Below, in pieces: positions 15,115-23,699 of a stretch of DNA of 39,696 nucleotides. Location: the IMG/VR virus record IMGVR_UViG_3300037169_000020, positions 1-39,696 of that record, one strand, 5' to 3'. Source of the stretch: a virus. A program made the position numbers and the translations under genes. The notes under the pieces were generated by a model, which was not told the DNA's origin, searched no databases, and saw only the letters and a program-made list of their open reading frames with translations. The first letter of the stretch is position 1, and every line of letters starts with the position of its first letter.

Positions 15115-15483
15115 TCATACATAGGCCAAAGTTCGCCAAGTCGCCGTTACAATGTTCGGCGGCATAGCACCATCATACGTTATAACAAATTGTTTTGACA
15201 CTTTGTTAGTATAGTCAAATACCGTTTGTCCGCTAATATCTGGTATATTTTGAGGCAATGGGCCACCAATTAATGGTGTATAAATTGCCTGTATATTAGC
15301 TATATTAGCAGCAGTTAATCGCGGGAACAAAATACCTTCGTTCTTAAAGTTTTCTTGCAATGCCTGAAACAGGGAAGACAAGCCTAAAGACCATAAAGGG
15401 CTAAAATCACCGGACTTATCTAAGACAGGTGATTCCCTTGGTAAGTCGGGGAATATGGCCTGTAAATTACTCATACTTGGCAT
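15115..15483 (-). CDS. small virion protein next to the gp10-like gene
   Basis: 122 aa. It starts MPSMSNLQAIFPDLPRESPV, carries a helix (LGLSSLFQALQENFKNEGI), and ends with a beta-rich half (FDYTNKVSKQFVITYDG...TATWRTLAYV). A gene of this size and position follows the gp10-like gene in many related podoviruses, but I know no function. It has a CAAGGAG site 8-9 bases before the ATG and a stop 14 bases before the gp7-like gene, so it is part of the tail operon. Confidence 0.6.
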   Translation of the reverse strand: MPSMSNLQAIFPDLPRESPVLDKSGDFSPLWSLGLSSLFQALQENFKNEGILFPRLTAANIANIQAIYTPLIGGPLPQNIPDISGQTVFDYTNKVSKQFVITYDGAMPPNIVTATWRTLAYV

Positions 15484-15488
15484 CGCGC

Positions 15489-17213
15489 TTATCTCCTTGC
15501 GTTTATAATTCCGTCTGTAATTACGAAACGTCCCAATCCCCAGAATTTAAACTGCGGTACGAAATCATTTGATATTCCAATTTGCCACCACATAACACGG
15601 TTTTTTCTATGACCTATTGCGGGCAGGTAGTATGCCCATTCATTACCGAATGTTGCGCCACCGTCTGTTGATATAGATAAATCAATGTGTGGTAAAGATA
15701 GGTTTGATGTTCCAGTATTGGCGCGTTGCTGGGCGATTAGAATTGCAGTGGAACCCTCCGCATTTTGTTGGCTAGTAAGGTATATACCGTCTTGAGAAAC
15801 AATTTGATTACCGCTTTGAGTAATGAACCCAAGAAATGAGCCTTGTGTAATTAATTGATTACCTGCTTGAGTAATTAATATAATTTCACCCAAATCTTGC
15901 TGCTGGTAATCTGTTTCCCCTGACTCAACCGTAAAGCCTAAATCATTAATAATCTGGTAGTCCTGGTCAGGGGCGCGTGTGTTAGAACACGTTCTGATTC
16001 TTGGGATTTCATTTATAATTCGGTCGTTCTTGGTATCAACATCCTCATAAGTCGTAATCGTTGTATCAAATACGAACAGATTTCCATTGTTTTTAGTAAT
16101 GAAATAGTACTGATTGTTGAAGAACGCAACCTCTGAGGCAATGAAGTAATTTAAGTTCTGGTCGCAAGCATGGTAGAACTTGTCATTAGTGAAGTCGTAA
16201 AATAGAGATAGATTATCGCTATAAAAATTAATGTGGTAAAACAAATGACCATCTTGGCGATATAGGAATCCTTGTGAATCCGCTGGGTCTTCCAGGGTAG
16301 AAAAAAGATAATCAATACCGTCAGTAGTAATCTTTTTAGGCATTCCCCCATCAGAATATACAATAATTGGGCCAGATTTCTCGTTCTGAGCGAGCCACAC
16401 CACAAACTCGTCCATATAAGCAACAGTAGCAGGTTGTAAGCATCCATAGTCAATATTAAATTGGTTGTTGCGTTGATAAGGGAATAATTGCGCGCCAGTA
16501 TCAAACCAGGCTTCGGTTACAATACTGCCCATCACAAATATCATATTACCTTTAGACGGGAAGCGTACAACGGCTTTTACGTTGTCAGGTTTTGTTTGTA
16601 GCAAACCAATGCTGGCACTGTCTGAGTTCCAAGTATAGCCGTCATTTTGACCTGATAAACGCCAGGTGTTGTTGGCAGGTGGCGAATAAAATGTATCGTT
16701 GCTCGCTGCCAGGATAAAATAGGTATCATGGAAGGTCAGGTAGCCAGGGGTAAAGTTCAAAGGAACGGCTTCAAATGTCGCGTGACCCATAGGAGGGTTT
16801 GGGTCATAGACATAAAACGCCGTGCCATCAGATATACCAAGCTGCGGCTTATTATTTTCAGAGATGTACACCACACCAGTAGTTGTTTGGAGTGTGCCAA
16901 TACGAAATACTTGAAAAGATGTGACGGACTCAGAGGATTGCGAATAGTTAATTTGGACTAAAAATACCCCATTACCTTCAACTACAACTAACTCACCGAA
17001 TTTCGTACTTGTGAATATGCAACGCCCTTCAATGGCATTTAGGAAGTTAGCAGCCGTAATACCGATACTATAGCCCGCATAAGGAACCATAAAAGTATCG
17101 GAAATGAACATATTGTAAGTTTTCTCAATGCTAATCTTGGGGTATCGCCCGAAGATGCTTGAGCCTACAATATTTAATGGAAACTGTTTAAAGTTCTGGC
17201 CACGGGCTACCAT
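15489..17213 (-). CDS. packaged DNA stabilisation protein, P22 gp10-like
   Basis: 574 aa, longer than P22 gp10 (about 470). The N-terminus (FPLNIVGSSIFGRYPKIS.EKTYNMF, VPYAGYSIGI) and the series of WD-like beta blades with motifs such as GELVVVEGNGVFLV and LGISDGTAFYVYD are typical of this family. About residues 430-500 contain three successive ITQAGNQ/ITQSGNQ-type short repeats. It forms the middle ring of the tail machine that plugs the portal after packaging. Gene order (gp4-like, this gene, ejection genes) agrees. Confidence 0.85.
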   Translation of the reverse strand: MVARGQNFKQFPLNIVGSSIFGRYPKISIEKTYNMFISDTFMVPYAGYSIGITAANFLNAIEGRCIFTSTKFGELVVVEGNGVFLVQINYSQSSESVTSFQVFRIGTLQTTTGVVYISENNKPQLGISDGTAFYVYDPNPPMGHATFEAVPLNFTPGYLTFHDTYFILAASNDTFYSPPANNTWRLSGQNDGYTWNSDSASIGLLQTKPDNVKAVVRFPSKGNMIFVMGSIVTEAWFDTGAQLFPYQRNNQFNIDYGCLQPATVAYMDEFVVWLAQNEKSGPIIVYSDGGMPKKITTDGIDYLFSTLEDPADSQGFLYRQDGHLFYHINFYSDNLSLFYDFTNDKFYHACDQNLNYFIASEVAFFNNQYYFITKNNGNLFVFDTTITTYEDVDTKNDRIINEIPRIRTCSNTRAPDQDYQIINDLGFTVESGETDYQQQDLGEIILITQAGNQLITQGSFLGFITQSGNQIVSQDGIYLTSQQNAEGSTAILIAQQRANTGTSNLSLPHIDLSISTDGGATFGNEWAYYLPAIGHRKNRVMWWQIGISNDFVPQFKFWGLGRFVITDGIINARR

Positions 17214-17222
17214 CTACTGTCC

Positions 17223-17402
17223 CTATATTAATTTGGTTAAATGAAGCAGTAATGCGCTTATGGATGTGACAACAGTACCGATTATCCATGTATATTGGCC
17301 GCTTAACTTCGCCTCGTTATCTTTGTATTTCTGATCGTAATGCTCTAATAATTTTTCTAGCTGCCTAAGTCTGACCTCATGGTCTATAAGGTTCGGCTCC
17401 AT
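17223..17402 (-). CDS. small coil-plus-membrane protein, holin candidate
   Basis: 59 aa beginning MEPNLIDHEVRLRQLEKLL. ATG 17402 has AAGGGG 7-8 bases upstream; the longer reading begins inside the gp4-like gene. Residues 8-35 are a charged coiled coil and residues 36-59 one membrane span (YTWIIGTVVTSISALLLHL). It resembles XhlA/holin-like proteins. Its place in the tail operon between gp4-like and gp10-like genes is unusual for a lysis gene. A tail-associated membrane factor is an alternative. Confidence 0.6.
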   Translation of the reverse strand: MEPNLIDHEVRLRQLEKLLEHYDQKYKDNEAKLSGQYTWIIGTVVTSISALLLHLTKLI

Positions 17403-17412
17403 AACTAACCCC

Positions 17413-18207
17413 TTAAGAAGGTCGCCAGCCCCTGCCGATGTTAACGTCACCCCAGTTCACGCCACCTGCATTTTCAGCGCATAGGATTGATGTTTTTATA
17501 ACCGTGAGGTCTGGCGGAGAAACGTACATTAGTTTGCGTTTGTAACTGGTTAGAATCTTTTCTGATTCTGGATTAAATAAAACACCGTACTCCGAGCACA
17601 TGTATTGCGCTAATGCGTAGCGTAGGTACTCGATGTATGAGGTGTCGTAGCCTTGGACATTGTTATTAATGAATGTGTAAGGCGTGTAATTTGGTGGTGC
17701 TAATGGGTCTAATGGGTCAAGGAATGTACTTGTTACGTCCGTTAGGTCTGTTTGCAAGGTCACATCAACCAAAAATAGTTTGACCATTAACTTCATGGGA
17801 TAAGCAGACTCAGGCTTAAAATACAATGCCAGATTGCCACCGCCCAATGCGCGGTTGTAATTCCAGTTAAACGGCAGTGTAGAAATATCATCTACACGTG
17901 AAGAGCCGTAATACATGCGGCGTGACGTTGTGTCCATTGGATAACGAACGACACCAATATTAAAAGTGGCGGACTCAATTGCTGCTACATAAGGAAGAAA
18001 ATAGAACTCTTGGCCGCCGACAGCGGGAAACTCAATATATGTCCAGTAGGGGATTAAATCCGTTTCTATCTGTTTGAAATTGAGCAAATCATTAAGCATT
18101 TGCAAGCCATCATAAATCTGATCGCCTGTTGGAACTTGTAAATTCCTGGCTACTATTCCAGATAAAAACCAGGAACGAGTTACTAATTGTTCTGCTGTGT
18201 AGGCCAT
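17413..18207 (-). CDS. tail accessory factor, P22 gp4-like
   Basis: 264 aa. The opening (YTAEQLVTRSWFLSGIVAR, QIYDGLQMLNDLL) and the later YLRYALAQYMCSEYG...KIL motif are typical of P22 gp4-type head-to-tail connector proteins. These bind under the portal as the first ring of the tail. Its length is larger than the P22 protein (about 166 aa) because of a beta-rich insertion at about 60-190. It sits between the structural protein after coat and the gp10-like gene. Confidence 0.8.
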   Translation of the reverse strand: MAYTAEQLVTRSWFLSGIVARNLQVPTGDQIYDGLQMLNDLLNFKQIETDLIPYWTYIEFPAVGGQEFYFLPYVAAIESATFNIGVVRYPMDTTSRRMYYGSSRVDDISTLPFNWNYNRALGGGNLALYFKPESAYPMKLMVKLFLVDVTLQTDLTDVTSTFLDPLDPLAPPNYTPYTFINNNVQGYDTSYIEYLRYALAQYMCSEYGVLFNPESEKILTSYKRKLMYVSPPDLTVIKTSILCAENAGGVNWGDVNIGRGWRPS

Positions 18208-18228
18208 AATAACTCGCTCCTAAGTTAA

Positions 18229-19077
18229 TTAAACTGGGTACGCCACGTGAGGTGCGCCAGTCCAACCGACTACAGACATTGATACAGCATCACTCGAACT
18301 CGTTACTTCATAGTCAATGGACGCATGGCTTGAACCATTCACGCCAGCAATGACTTGGATGTATTGAGATTGCGCAATTCCTGCAACAAGACCTGTGATT
18401 GTTACCAATCCAGTAGTAGCCGCACTTCCTGTAGGTCTGATAACAACGGTATCGCCAACTGCTGCTGGGATGAACGTTACTAACAGCTCAACAATCACGT
18501 TAGGCAATGTGCCAGATGGAACAGCACTATTTAAATCAACGCCAGTGAATGTAGTCGCAGCACCACCAGACAATACAGAAACAGGAGGTTGTAGGTAGTA
18601 AGCCACAGCACTTGCCATTTGTTGAGGCTCATGAGTCGCGTACACAAAGTGAGACGAACCATCAGTTTCAATAAAGCCAAGCAGACGATAAGAATCATAA
18701 CCAAAAGGCAGTAAAGGGAATGGATTGCTGGTTAAACTCAAAACAGCAGCCACTTGGTTGTAACCGCGAGAGTCACCAATCAAATAGATTGCGTATTGAG
18801 TGGAAGCCGCAATAGTTCCCGCATCAAGTCCATTAGCTCCGTTAATTGCAGAGTTAATAAACAAAGGAGGCATATACCCTTGGAATTGAATTGCAGGATT
18901 GGTATTTCCTTGTAAATCAGGGAAACCAACAGGCATATCAATGTTGTCATTGGCATCACGCGCTTGACCAGGTGCTACTGCTAGCAACGTGGTAGAAGCA
19001 ACAGAGATACTCAAACCACTAATGTATAAATGTGGTAATGAGTAAATTGGGTCATTTTGTACTTGTGGAGTAGGCAT
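18229..19077 (-). CDS. virion structural protein following the coat gene
   Basis: 282 aa, beta-rich and Ala/Ser/Thr/Gly-rich. The N-terminal 110 residues (LYISGLSISVASTTLLAVAPGQARD, AIYLIGDS) look like a module used by phage decoration or fibre proteins. Residues 150-282 (SGGAATTFTGVDL, GDTVVIRPTGSAATTG) form a second beta domain. It lies directly between coat and gp4-like genes with an AAGGATATAAAG site. A head decoration or tail role is likely by position. No exact family is recognised. Confidence 0.6.
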   Translation of the reverse strand: MPTPQVQNDPIYSLPHLYISGLSISVASTTLLAVAPGQARDANDNIDMPVGFPDLQGNTNPAIQFQGYMPPLFINSAINGANGLDAGTIAASTQYAIYLIGDSRGYNQVAAVLSLTSNPFPLLPFGYDSYRLLGFIETDGSSHFVYATHEPQQMASAVAYYLQPPVSVLSGGAATTFTGVDLNSAVPSGTLPNVIVELLVTFIPAAVGDTVVIRPTGSAATTGLVTITGLVAGIAQSQYIQVIAGVNGSSHASIDYEVTSSSDAVSMSVVGWTGAPHVAYPV

Positions 19078-19134
19078 CTTTATATCCTTACAAAAAACGT
19101 TGAATTAGAGAGCGGCCAAAGCCGCTCACCCGAA

Positions 19135-20457
19135 TTAGCCTTGTGACAAAGGAATAACGTAACGCATGGAGTATTCAGGTACGATTACTGAACCATGTGT
19201 CTCGTCATAGACCATACCAGTTTGGTTTTGACCGAACAGAGAACCGTAGGTCAATCGCATTGATACGCCTGTATCTTCGTCATACTCATTGGCAGTTGCG
19301 TAGGGGTCTTGTTCTGGTAACTGAGGCATCGCTAAATAGAACGCATCACCACCCAAGATACCGCCGCAACGGTGAGAAGGCAGACCAAGAATTTGCATTC
19401 CAGCCGCAATCGGGTTGTTCAAGTTTTGATTTTGACCACCTGCCCAATTTAATGCTGGGAAAATGTTAATGGTTACTAAACCAGCAGCGTTAGCAGCAGC
19501 ATTAGCAGTAGCCCTGAATTGAACCTGGTTAGCTGATGGGCTGTGTGCGATGAAGGTTAAGTAGCGCATGTTAGGTTGACCCGCAACGCCGTCTTGGAAA
19601 CTAAATAAGTCACCAGAGAACACCGCGTTAGCATCACTAGCAGTAGCACCGCTTACAGTGATTTGTGTGACGTTTTGACCTGTAGGGTCGTTAGTACTTA
19701 CTACAGTCAAAGTTTGTGCGTTCACGCCAGTATCGCCTGATACGTGGATGGGCATTAAGTTTGATTGGTAGTAACTTACTAAAGGAGTACCGAAGTCCCC
19801 AACTTCCCAAGACATAGCGATTTCATCGTTACGTTTTGGTACGAATTGGTTTAGACCGTTACCTACGATGGCAGGAACCACAGTATCAGGAAGGTAAACC
19901 TTGATTCCCTCAGCAACAGAGCCGTAGTTCTTGAAGAACATAATAGCTTGAGCCAGTTGTTGATAAGAGGTCAACGCAGTAGAACCATTACCGAAATAAC
20001 GATATGGGCCAGAGAAGGTATTTAGAGTAGTAGTACCAGGTAATTGAGATTGAACGCCAGATGCCCAGTTAAGAGCTACGTTCTTTTCAACCACACCCGC
20101 AAGTTCCGCAATGAACGACTTACCAAACACACGCATGTAATCTTCTTCGCCTTTTTCCAAGTTGAAGATACGTTGTTGTGAAGTCACTGCGAATGATGCG
20201 TTGTTCGCTTGGTCGCACACTAATTGTTGAACTCGTTGTACAGCAGGTTGGAATGACGCAACCAAACCAGCAGTAGTAGTAGCTCTAGGTGGTAAATCGA
20301 AGGTGACAGAAGAGCCTAAGTTGGCCTGAATTTTGTCAAAATCCTTAAATTTTGTATTAGCTGTTGCAATATGGCAACATAAGTTCTGTAATAGCGCAAG
20401 ACCAGACCGTTGGTATGTGACAACGGTTTGTAAAATATTGTTCGGGAAAACAGCCAT
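19135..20457 (-). CDS. major capsid protein, P22 gp5-like coat
   Basis: 440 aa, close to P22 gp5 (430). The N-terminus (MAVFPNNILQTVVTYQRSGLALLQNL) and the FDLPPRAT, QRIFNLEKGEEDYMRVFGKS and LNWASGVQSQLPG blocks fit the P22 coat family with its HK97 core and inserted domain. It forms the procapsid lattice with the scaffold encoded just upstream. It has a strong TAGGAG site, as expected for the most expressed late gene. Confidence 0.85.
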   Translation of the reverse strand: MAVFPNNILQTVVTYQRSGLALLQNLCCHIATANTKFKDFDKIQANLGSSVTFDLPPRATTTAGLVASFQPAVQRVQQLVCDQANNASFAVTSQQRIFNLEKGEEDYMRVFGKSFIAELAGVVEKNVALNWASGVQSQLPGTTTLNTFSGPYRYFGNGSTALTSYQQLAQAIMFFKNYGSVAEGIKVYLPDTVVPAIVGNGLNQFVPKRNDEIAMSWEVGDFGTPLVSYYQSNLMPIHVSGDTGVNAQTLTVVSTNDPTGQNVTQITVSGATASDANAVFSGDLFSFQDGVAGQPNMRYLTFIAHSPSANQVQFRATANAAANAAGLVTINIFPALNWAGGQNQNLNNPIAAGMQILGLPSHRCGGILGGDAFYLAMPQLPEQDPYATANEYDEDTGVSMRLTYGSLFGQNQTGMVYDETHGSVIVPEYSMRYVIPLSQG

Positions 20458-20506
20458 GTTAAGTACTCCTAACTTTCATCCATTAAGTTAGGATTCAGGG
20501 TGATAA

Positions 20507-21211
20507 TTACCCGCGATACTTAGCCTTCAAATCGCGCATCGACAGAGTATTACCTGAATCCGTTCCGGTATTAGAAGGTCGTTGCTGTGATAATGGGGCT
20601 TTGGCATTGCTCATATTCGAGTGCTGCTCATTCGCTTTAATCGAATCAGACAAGCGTTTAATCTCGTATATGGCATCTTGAGGATTTCGAGAACATAAGT
20701 CCTCTATTTGACCTAACTTAATGCGGTGTTTTGCCAAGTCATATAATACGTCATGCGAGTTATCCACGTATTCTGCAAGGAGCTGAACGACGTTAGGGTA
20801 ATATCTCATGTCGACATTATTGGTCACGGCCTCAAAGTCTTCATATTTGTCTTTACCAGCAGAGATTTTTTCTTTATAGCTGCTCACTATGCGCTCTGCT
20901 GCCTGGGCATTCGCGCGTTCCTGGCTCTCACGAGTCCATTCTTCACGATACCTATTTAGCTCTTCACCAGTTAGCCGCTTAACATCATCTTCCGACAATG
21001 CTTTAAAGTTGCTCTGAGGGGCTTGATACTGTGGGGCTTGCGGGGCTTGTTGCTGTTGTTGGCGTTTATAGCTTTCAACGGCGTCATGCTTTGCTCGTCC
21101 TACAATTTCATTTAACTCAGCTTGCTTAAACAAACGTTCTTGTGTTTGTTGCGCAGTCTCTACAGGCGTCTGACTCAATTCAGACGTGTTATCCATAACA
21201 CTATTATCCAT
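20507..21211 (-). CDS. scaffolding protein
   Basis: 234 aa, highly charged, helical and Gln-rich (SYKRQQQQQAPQAPQYQAPQ at about 49-68). The C-terminal residues (SMRDLKAKYRG) form a short basic helical end similar to the coat-binding tail of podoviral scaffolds. It lies 49 bp before the coat gene, where P22 has gene 8. It assembles inside the procapsid with coat and portal and then exits. Identification is from composition and position. Confidence 0.75.
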   Translation of the reverse strand: MDNSVMDNTSELSQTPVETAQQTQERLFKQAELNEIVGRAKHDAVESYKRQQQQQAPQAPQYQAPQSNFKALSEDDVKRLTGEELNRYREEWTRESQERANAQAAERIVSSYKEKISAGKDKYEDFEAVTNNVDMRYYPNVVQLLAEYVDNSHDVLYDLAKHRIKLGQIEDLCSRNPQDAIYEIKRLSDSIKANEQHSNMSNAKAPLSQQRPSNTGTDSGNTLSMRDLKAKYRG

Positions 21212-21507
21212 AACATTCCTTCTAGCTATTATCCCCGCTACGGTAATACCTCTGCCTTACGAACAGGTCTCGGATTATTACGCCATCACGCTGAAAATCA
21301 TTCCTCTATTAACGCAAGAGTCTCGTGTGGGTCGCCGTCCTTAGCGATATTCATCCATCCCACATGCCAAATGTAGTCGATTACATAGGGTGGTTCTATT
21401 GAACTGGGTAGTAAGTGACAAAGAGAGGTAAAAGATGTTAAATAAAGGTAATTTAGGATTATTGATGTCAGGTACGGATAGAAAATATAATGAAAGGATA
21501 AAAACGG
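21212..21507. other. intergenic region between scaffold and excisionase-like genes
   Basis: About 296 bp. It holds the plus-strand promoter at 21462-21491. On the minus strand it carries the long leader of the scaffold gene. A minus-strand reading frame ends at 21298 with a protein-like tail (GWMNIAKDGDPHETLALIEE) but lacks a credible start, so it may be the remnant of a small gene. I see no other gene here. Confidence 0.4.
21462..21491 (+). promoter_or_regulatory. sigma70 promoter of the excisionase-like gene
   Basis: TTGATG (21462-21467), an 18-bp spacer and a perfect TATAAT (21486-21491). The predicted start lies only about 10 bases before the ATG at 21508, so the transcript would have a very short leader that still contains the AAGGA site only if initiation is slightly earlier. 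Confidence 0.6.
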
Positions 21508-21714
21508 ATGATTAAGGACAATCAAATGATAGTGAATGGCCAGCGTTATATTAATGAAAAAGAAGTGGCGTCACTTTATGGGAAAACAGTTAGGTGGGTT
21601 CAAAAAGTGAGATACGAGGATAGGCACTTTCCCTACTATAAGTTAAATGGACGCGTTTATTTTAAACAGACTGAGCTAGACCTATGGTTTGCAGATAATC
21701 TTAAGCCAATGTAG
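21508..21714 (+). CDS. excisionase-like/MerR-type helix-turn-helix protein
   Basis: 68 aa. YINEKEVASLYGKTVRWVQK is a winged-helix HTH of the AlpA/excisionase (HTH_17) type, followed by FPYYKLNGRVYFKQTELDLWF, the usual wing that ends with 'V.F...EV..W'. Such proteins bend DNA as excisionases or act as small transcription factors. No integrase gene is present in this genome, so a regulatory role or a relic of a lysogeny module is likely. It is the only plus-strand gene between TerL and the fibres apart from the Endo VII-type gene. It has its own promoter and a hairpin downstream. Confidence 0.75.
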   Translation: MIKDNQMIVNGQRYINEKEVASLYGKTVRWVQKVRYEDRHFPYYKLNGRVYFKQTELDLWFADNLKPM

Positions 21715-21718
21715 AAGA

Positions 21719-21755
21719 ATGAGCCTGGGAAAAGGAAGGGAAAAACCAGGCTCAT
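21719..21755. terminator. 10-bp inverted repeat with all-purine loop
   Basis: ATGAGCCTGG (21719-21728) pairs perfectly with CCAGGCTCAT (21746-21755). The 17-base loop contains only purines on the plus strand. It sits exactly between the stops of two convergent genes (21714 and 21765), which suggests a bidirectional transcript end, though there is no T-run. Confidence 0.6.
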
Positions 21756-21764
21756 AATGTTGTC

Positions 21765-22478
21765 TTACAACACAGAATAACCGATCAGAATAGTACCGTT
21801 TAATGCAGTCGCAGCGGTATTATTGTAGATGGTTAATGTAGCAGTACCAGCACCCGCAACAGCTTTCAATGTAATGTTTTCAGTAGTATTAGTACCGCCC
21901 ATTATTGATAATAGGATTACAGAGCCAGCAGTAATTTGCGAGTTAGTCCAGGTTATAGCATAGCTTGCGCCACCAGCAGTGGTTAACGCCGAAGTAGTAA
22001 TCACCCCAGCATTACCCGCAGCAGTAGTAACCGCGTTTGCAGCCTCAGTGCCATTTACTTTTAGTAGTGTGATTGAGCCACCAGCAGCCATAACATTTGC
22101 AGAGTTTAGCTTCATGACATTAGCAGCAGCAACGCCCGAATCGGTAATCTGTCCAGTCGTCCCGTTGAATGTCGCTATATTCCCGTTCACCACCGGAAGA
22201 TTCACGTTTCCCGAATCAGCCCATTGCACCAGGGTAATGACACCGTTAGTTATGCTAACTGTGAATATCCCAAATGTTCCGGCTGTTGATTGAAGGTTGT
22301 AATTATAAAGCACCATCAAAATATCAGTATTAGCAATGGGGTTACTCTCCAAGGCTACACCGTTCAAGTAGGCGGCAGCGGTAATGGTTGCCAGATTATC
22401 AGTTGAAACCATGAATTTCATGTTTGGTAATACACCTACTTGGGCGGGAACCTGAGTAGGCAATTGTAGTATGCCCAT
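21765..22478 (-). CDS. virion structural protein, decoration or fibre-like
   Basis: 237 aa, beta-rich and Ala/Thr/Asn/Gly-rich. Residues 1-90 (LPTQVPAQVGVLPNMKFMVST, LATITAAAYLNG) are a module frequently found on phage virion proteins. A linker NIATFNGTTGQITDSGVAAAN is of the kind used in fibre shafts. Residues 130-237 form another beta domain (GGASYAITWTNSQITAGSVI). It lies near the capsid genes, so a head decoration protein is one reading and a fibre subunit another. Confidence 0.6.
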   Translation of the reverse strand: MGILQLPTQVPAQVGVLPNMKFMVSTDNLATITAAAYLNGVALESNPIANTDILMVLYNYNLQSTAGTFGIFTVSITNGVITLVQWADSGNVNLPVVNGNIATFNGTTGQITDSGVAAANVMKLNSANVMAAGGSITLLKVNGTEAANAVTTAAGNAGVITTSALTTAGGASYAITWTNSQITAGSVILLSIMGGTNTTENITLKAVAGAGTATLTIYNNTAATALNGTILIGYSVL

Positions 22479-22504
22479 TGTAATATCCTTATTAGTTAAT
22501 GGTT

Positions 22505-22696
22505 TTATGCTTTACGTGGGGTCATTGAATCACCTTTGCGTGACCAATCGGCTTTAGCACCTTTACCCATTTTTCCGTTATGTCCTTCAACGTCATTTCT
22601 ATCTTCTTTACGTTGTAGAACACGCTCGATACCTTGTTGATGATTGTCTTTAACCATACGGTTATCAATCATACCTTCTTTGCATTTGTAGCCCAT
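22505..22696 (-). CDS. small Lys/Arg-rich protein
   Basis: 63 aa, strongly hydrophilic and basic (VLQRKEDRNDVEGHNGK, DSMTPRKA), with Cys only at residue 5. AAGGATATTATC lies before the ATG. It is the downstream end of a run of about ten very small basic genes between portal and the structural protein at 21765. No family is recognised. A DNA-binding virion or packaging accessory role is conceivable. Confidence 0.6.
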   Translation of the reverse strand: MGYKCKEGMIDNRMVKDNHQQGIERVLQRKEDRNDVEGHNGKMGKGAKADWSRKGDSMTPRKA

Positions 22697-22718
22697 GATA
22701 ATATCCTTATCGTGATGG

Positions 22719-22964
22719 TTAGTAATGATTATACAGATTGTCGTCTAGCACACCAAAGCCGCCAGTGTTCCGGTGGTTGTATCTCAATATACTGCCTTTA
22801 AACTCATTGGGCAATTTCCTTTCCAGCTCTAAGTCGAGTTGCCGCAACTGATAATTAAAGAACGTTGTATACTGCTTCCGGTCGTCCAACGGGTCTTTGA
22901 TTTTCTTTTTTTTCCTCTTCGGAACAATAATATTTCCATCAATGTCTATGTTACTTTGAATCAT
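22719..22964 (-). CDS. small hypothetical protein
   Basis: 81 aa. A basic KRKKKKIKDPLDD patch at 16-28 precedes a helix (LRQLDLELERKLP) and a polar Gly/Tyr/Asn tail. The ATG overlaps the stop of the preceding gene (ATGA), so the two are translationally coupled. Part of the basic small-gene cluster. No function can be given. Confidence 0.65.
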   Translation of the reverse strand: MIQSNIDIDGNIIVPKRKKKKIKDPLDDRKQYTTFFNYQLRQLDLELERKLPNEFKGSILRYNHRNTGGFGVLDDNLYNHY

Positions 22965-23143
22965 TTTTTCATCTTCTTTAACGTTTTAGCCAAAGCAACT
23001 TCCTTCCTAATGGTTGGAGACTTAGACTTTGCAGCCTTAGCCAACTTCTTCTCAGGAATCTTTTTACCTTCGGGTACGCCAAGCTCTCGGTGGAGCTTAC
23101 CTGGGTGTTTACTTACCGCTTTTTGAATCCATTTTTCCGCCAT
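22961..23143 (-). CDS. conserved small phage protein, MAEKWIQKA type
   Basis: 60 aa. Starts MAEKWIQKAVSKHPGKLHRE and ends with a Lys-rich helix (IRKEVALAKTLKKMKK). I recall many phages with a short protein of this start and basic end, found near head genes, but without known function. It is overlapped at its start by the end of the inserted HNH gene. A GGAG site lies before the ATG. Confidence 0.7.
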   Translation of the reverse strand: MAEKWIQKAVSKHPGKLHRELGVPEGKKIPEKKLAKAAKSKSPTIRKEVALAKTLKKMKK

Positions 23144-23648
23144 TACTAACTCCCTTTAGAATAAATTCCTGAATTTTAGGATGTCGCTTGGCGTGACAAT
23201 GACAACATAAAATCACTATATTATCATCATTACAACCTAGCTCAGGAAAATCAGAATAAGACTGTATATGATGACCCTGTAAATTGTCATTACCATTACA
23301 ATCAGAACATCTTCCATGTAGCTCTACTAATTGCTTTATTTTCTTTCTAACTTTATATGGTCTTTCACTAACACCACCCTTCCAATTAATGTGAGAATCT
23401 TTGAATGGCATTCTTTTTCTTCGGCACTCATTAGAACAATATAAAGCCGTTTCTTTTCTATACTTTTTCACTTCAAACTCATTACCACAAACCAAGCAAT
23501 TTTTTTTTATTCTTAAAAATAATCTAGGTTTAGCAGAACTAGAGCATGTCTTAGAGCAAAATCTACTTGGCCTATCAATTCGCCCAGAAAAAGACTTATG
23601 ACAAACTTCGCAGTTTTTTTCTATCTTTCCAGTGCCGTGCCTTCCCAT
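23109..23648 (-). CDS. HNH homing endonuclease with multiple zinc knuckles
   Basis: 179 aa. Three N-terminal cysteine pairs or knuckles (C13/C16 with C31/C35, C51/C54 with C71/C75) resemble NUMOD-like zinc motifs. The HNH core is C114xxC117, H126-H127 and CCHCH at 148-152 followed by AKRHP. The final 14 residues (GVSNGGKMDSKSGK) run into the start of the next gene in another frame. GGAGG precedes the ATG. A free-standing mobile endonuclease inserted into the cluster of small basic genes; it cuts homologous DNA lacking it. Confidence 0.85.
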   Translation of the reverse strand: MGRHGTGKIEKNCEVCHKSFSGRIDRPSRFCSKTCSSSAKPRLFLRIKKNCLVCGNEFEVKKYRKETALYCSNECRRKRMPFKDSHINWKGGVSERPYKVRKKIKQLVELHGRCSDCNGNDNLQGHHIQSYSDFPELGCNDDNIVILCCHCHAKRHPKIQEFILKGVSNGGKMDSKSGK

Positions 23649-23699
23649 ATAATGCCTCCAAATAAAGCATTATACCATTTGATTGCTTCTTTAATCCAG

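Noticed and set aside
21298-21525. 75-aa minus-strand frame upstream of scaffold
   Set aside because: Only the last 20 or so residues look protein-like. The rest is antisense to the promoter and start of the excisionase-like gene, and no start with a ribosome site exists. Kept only as a possible gene remnant.
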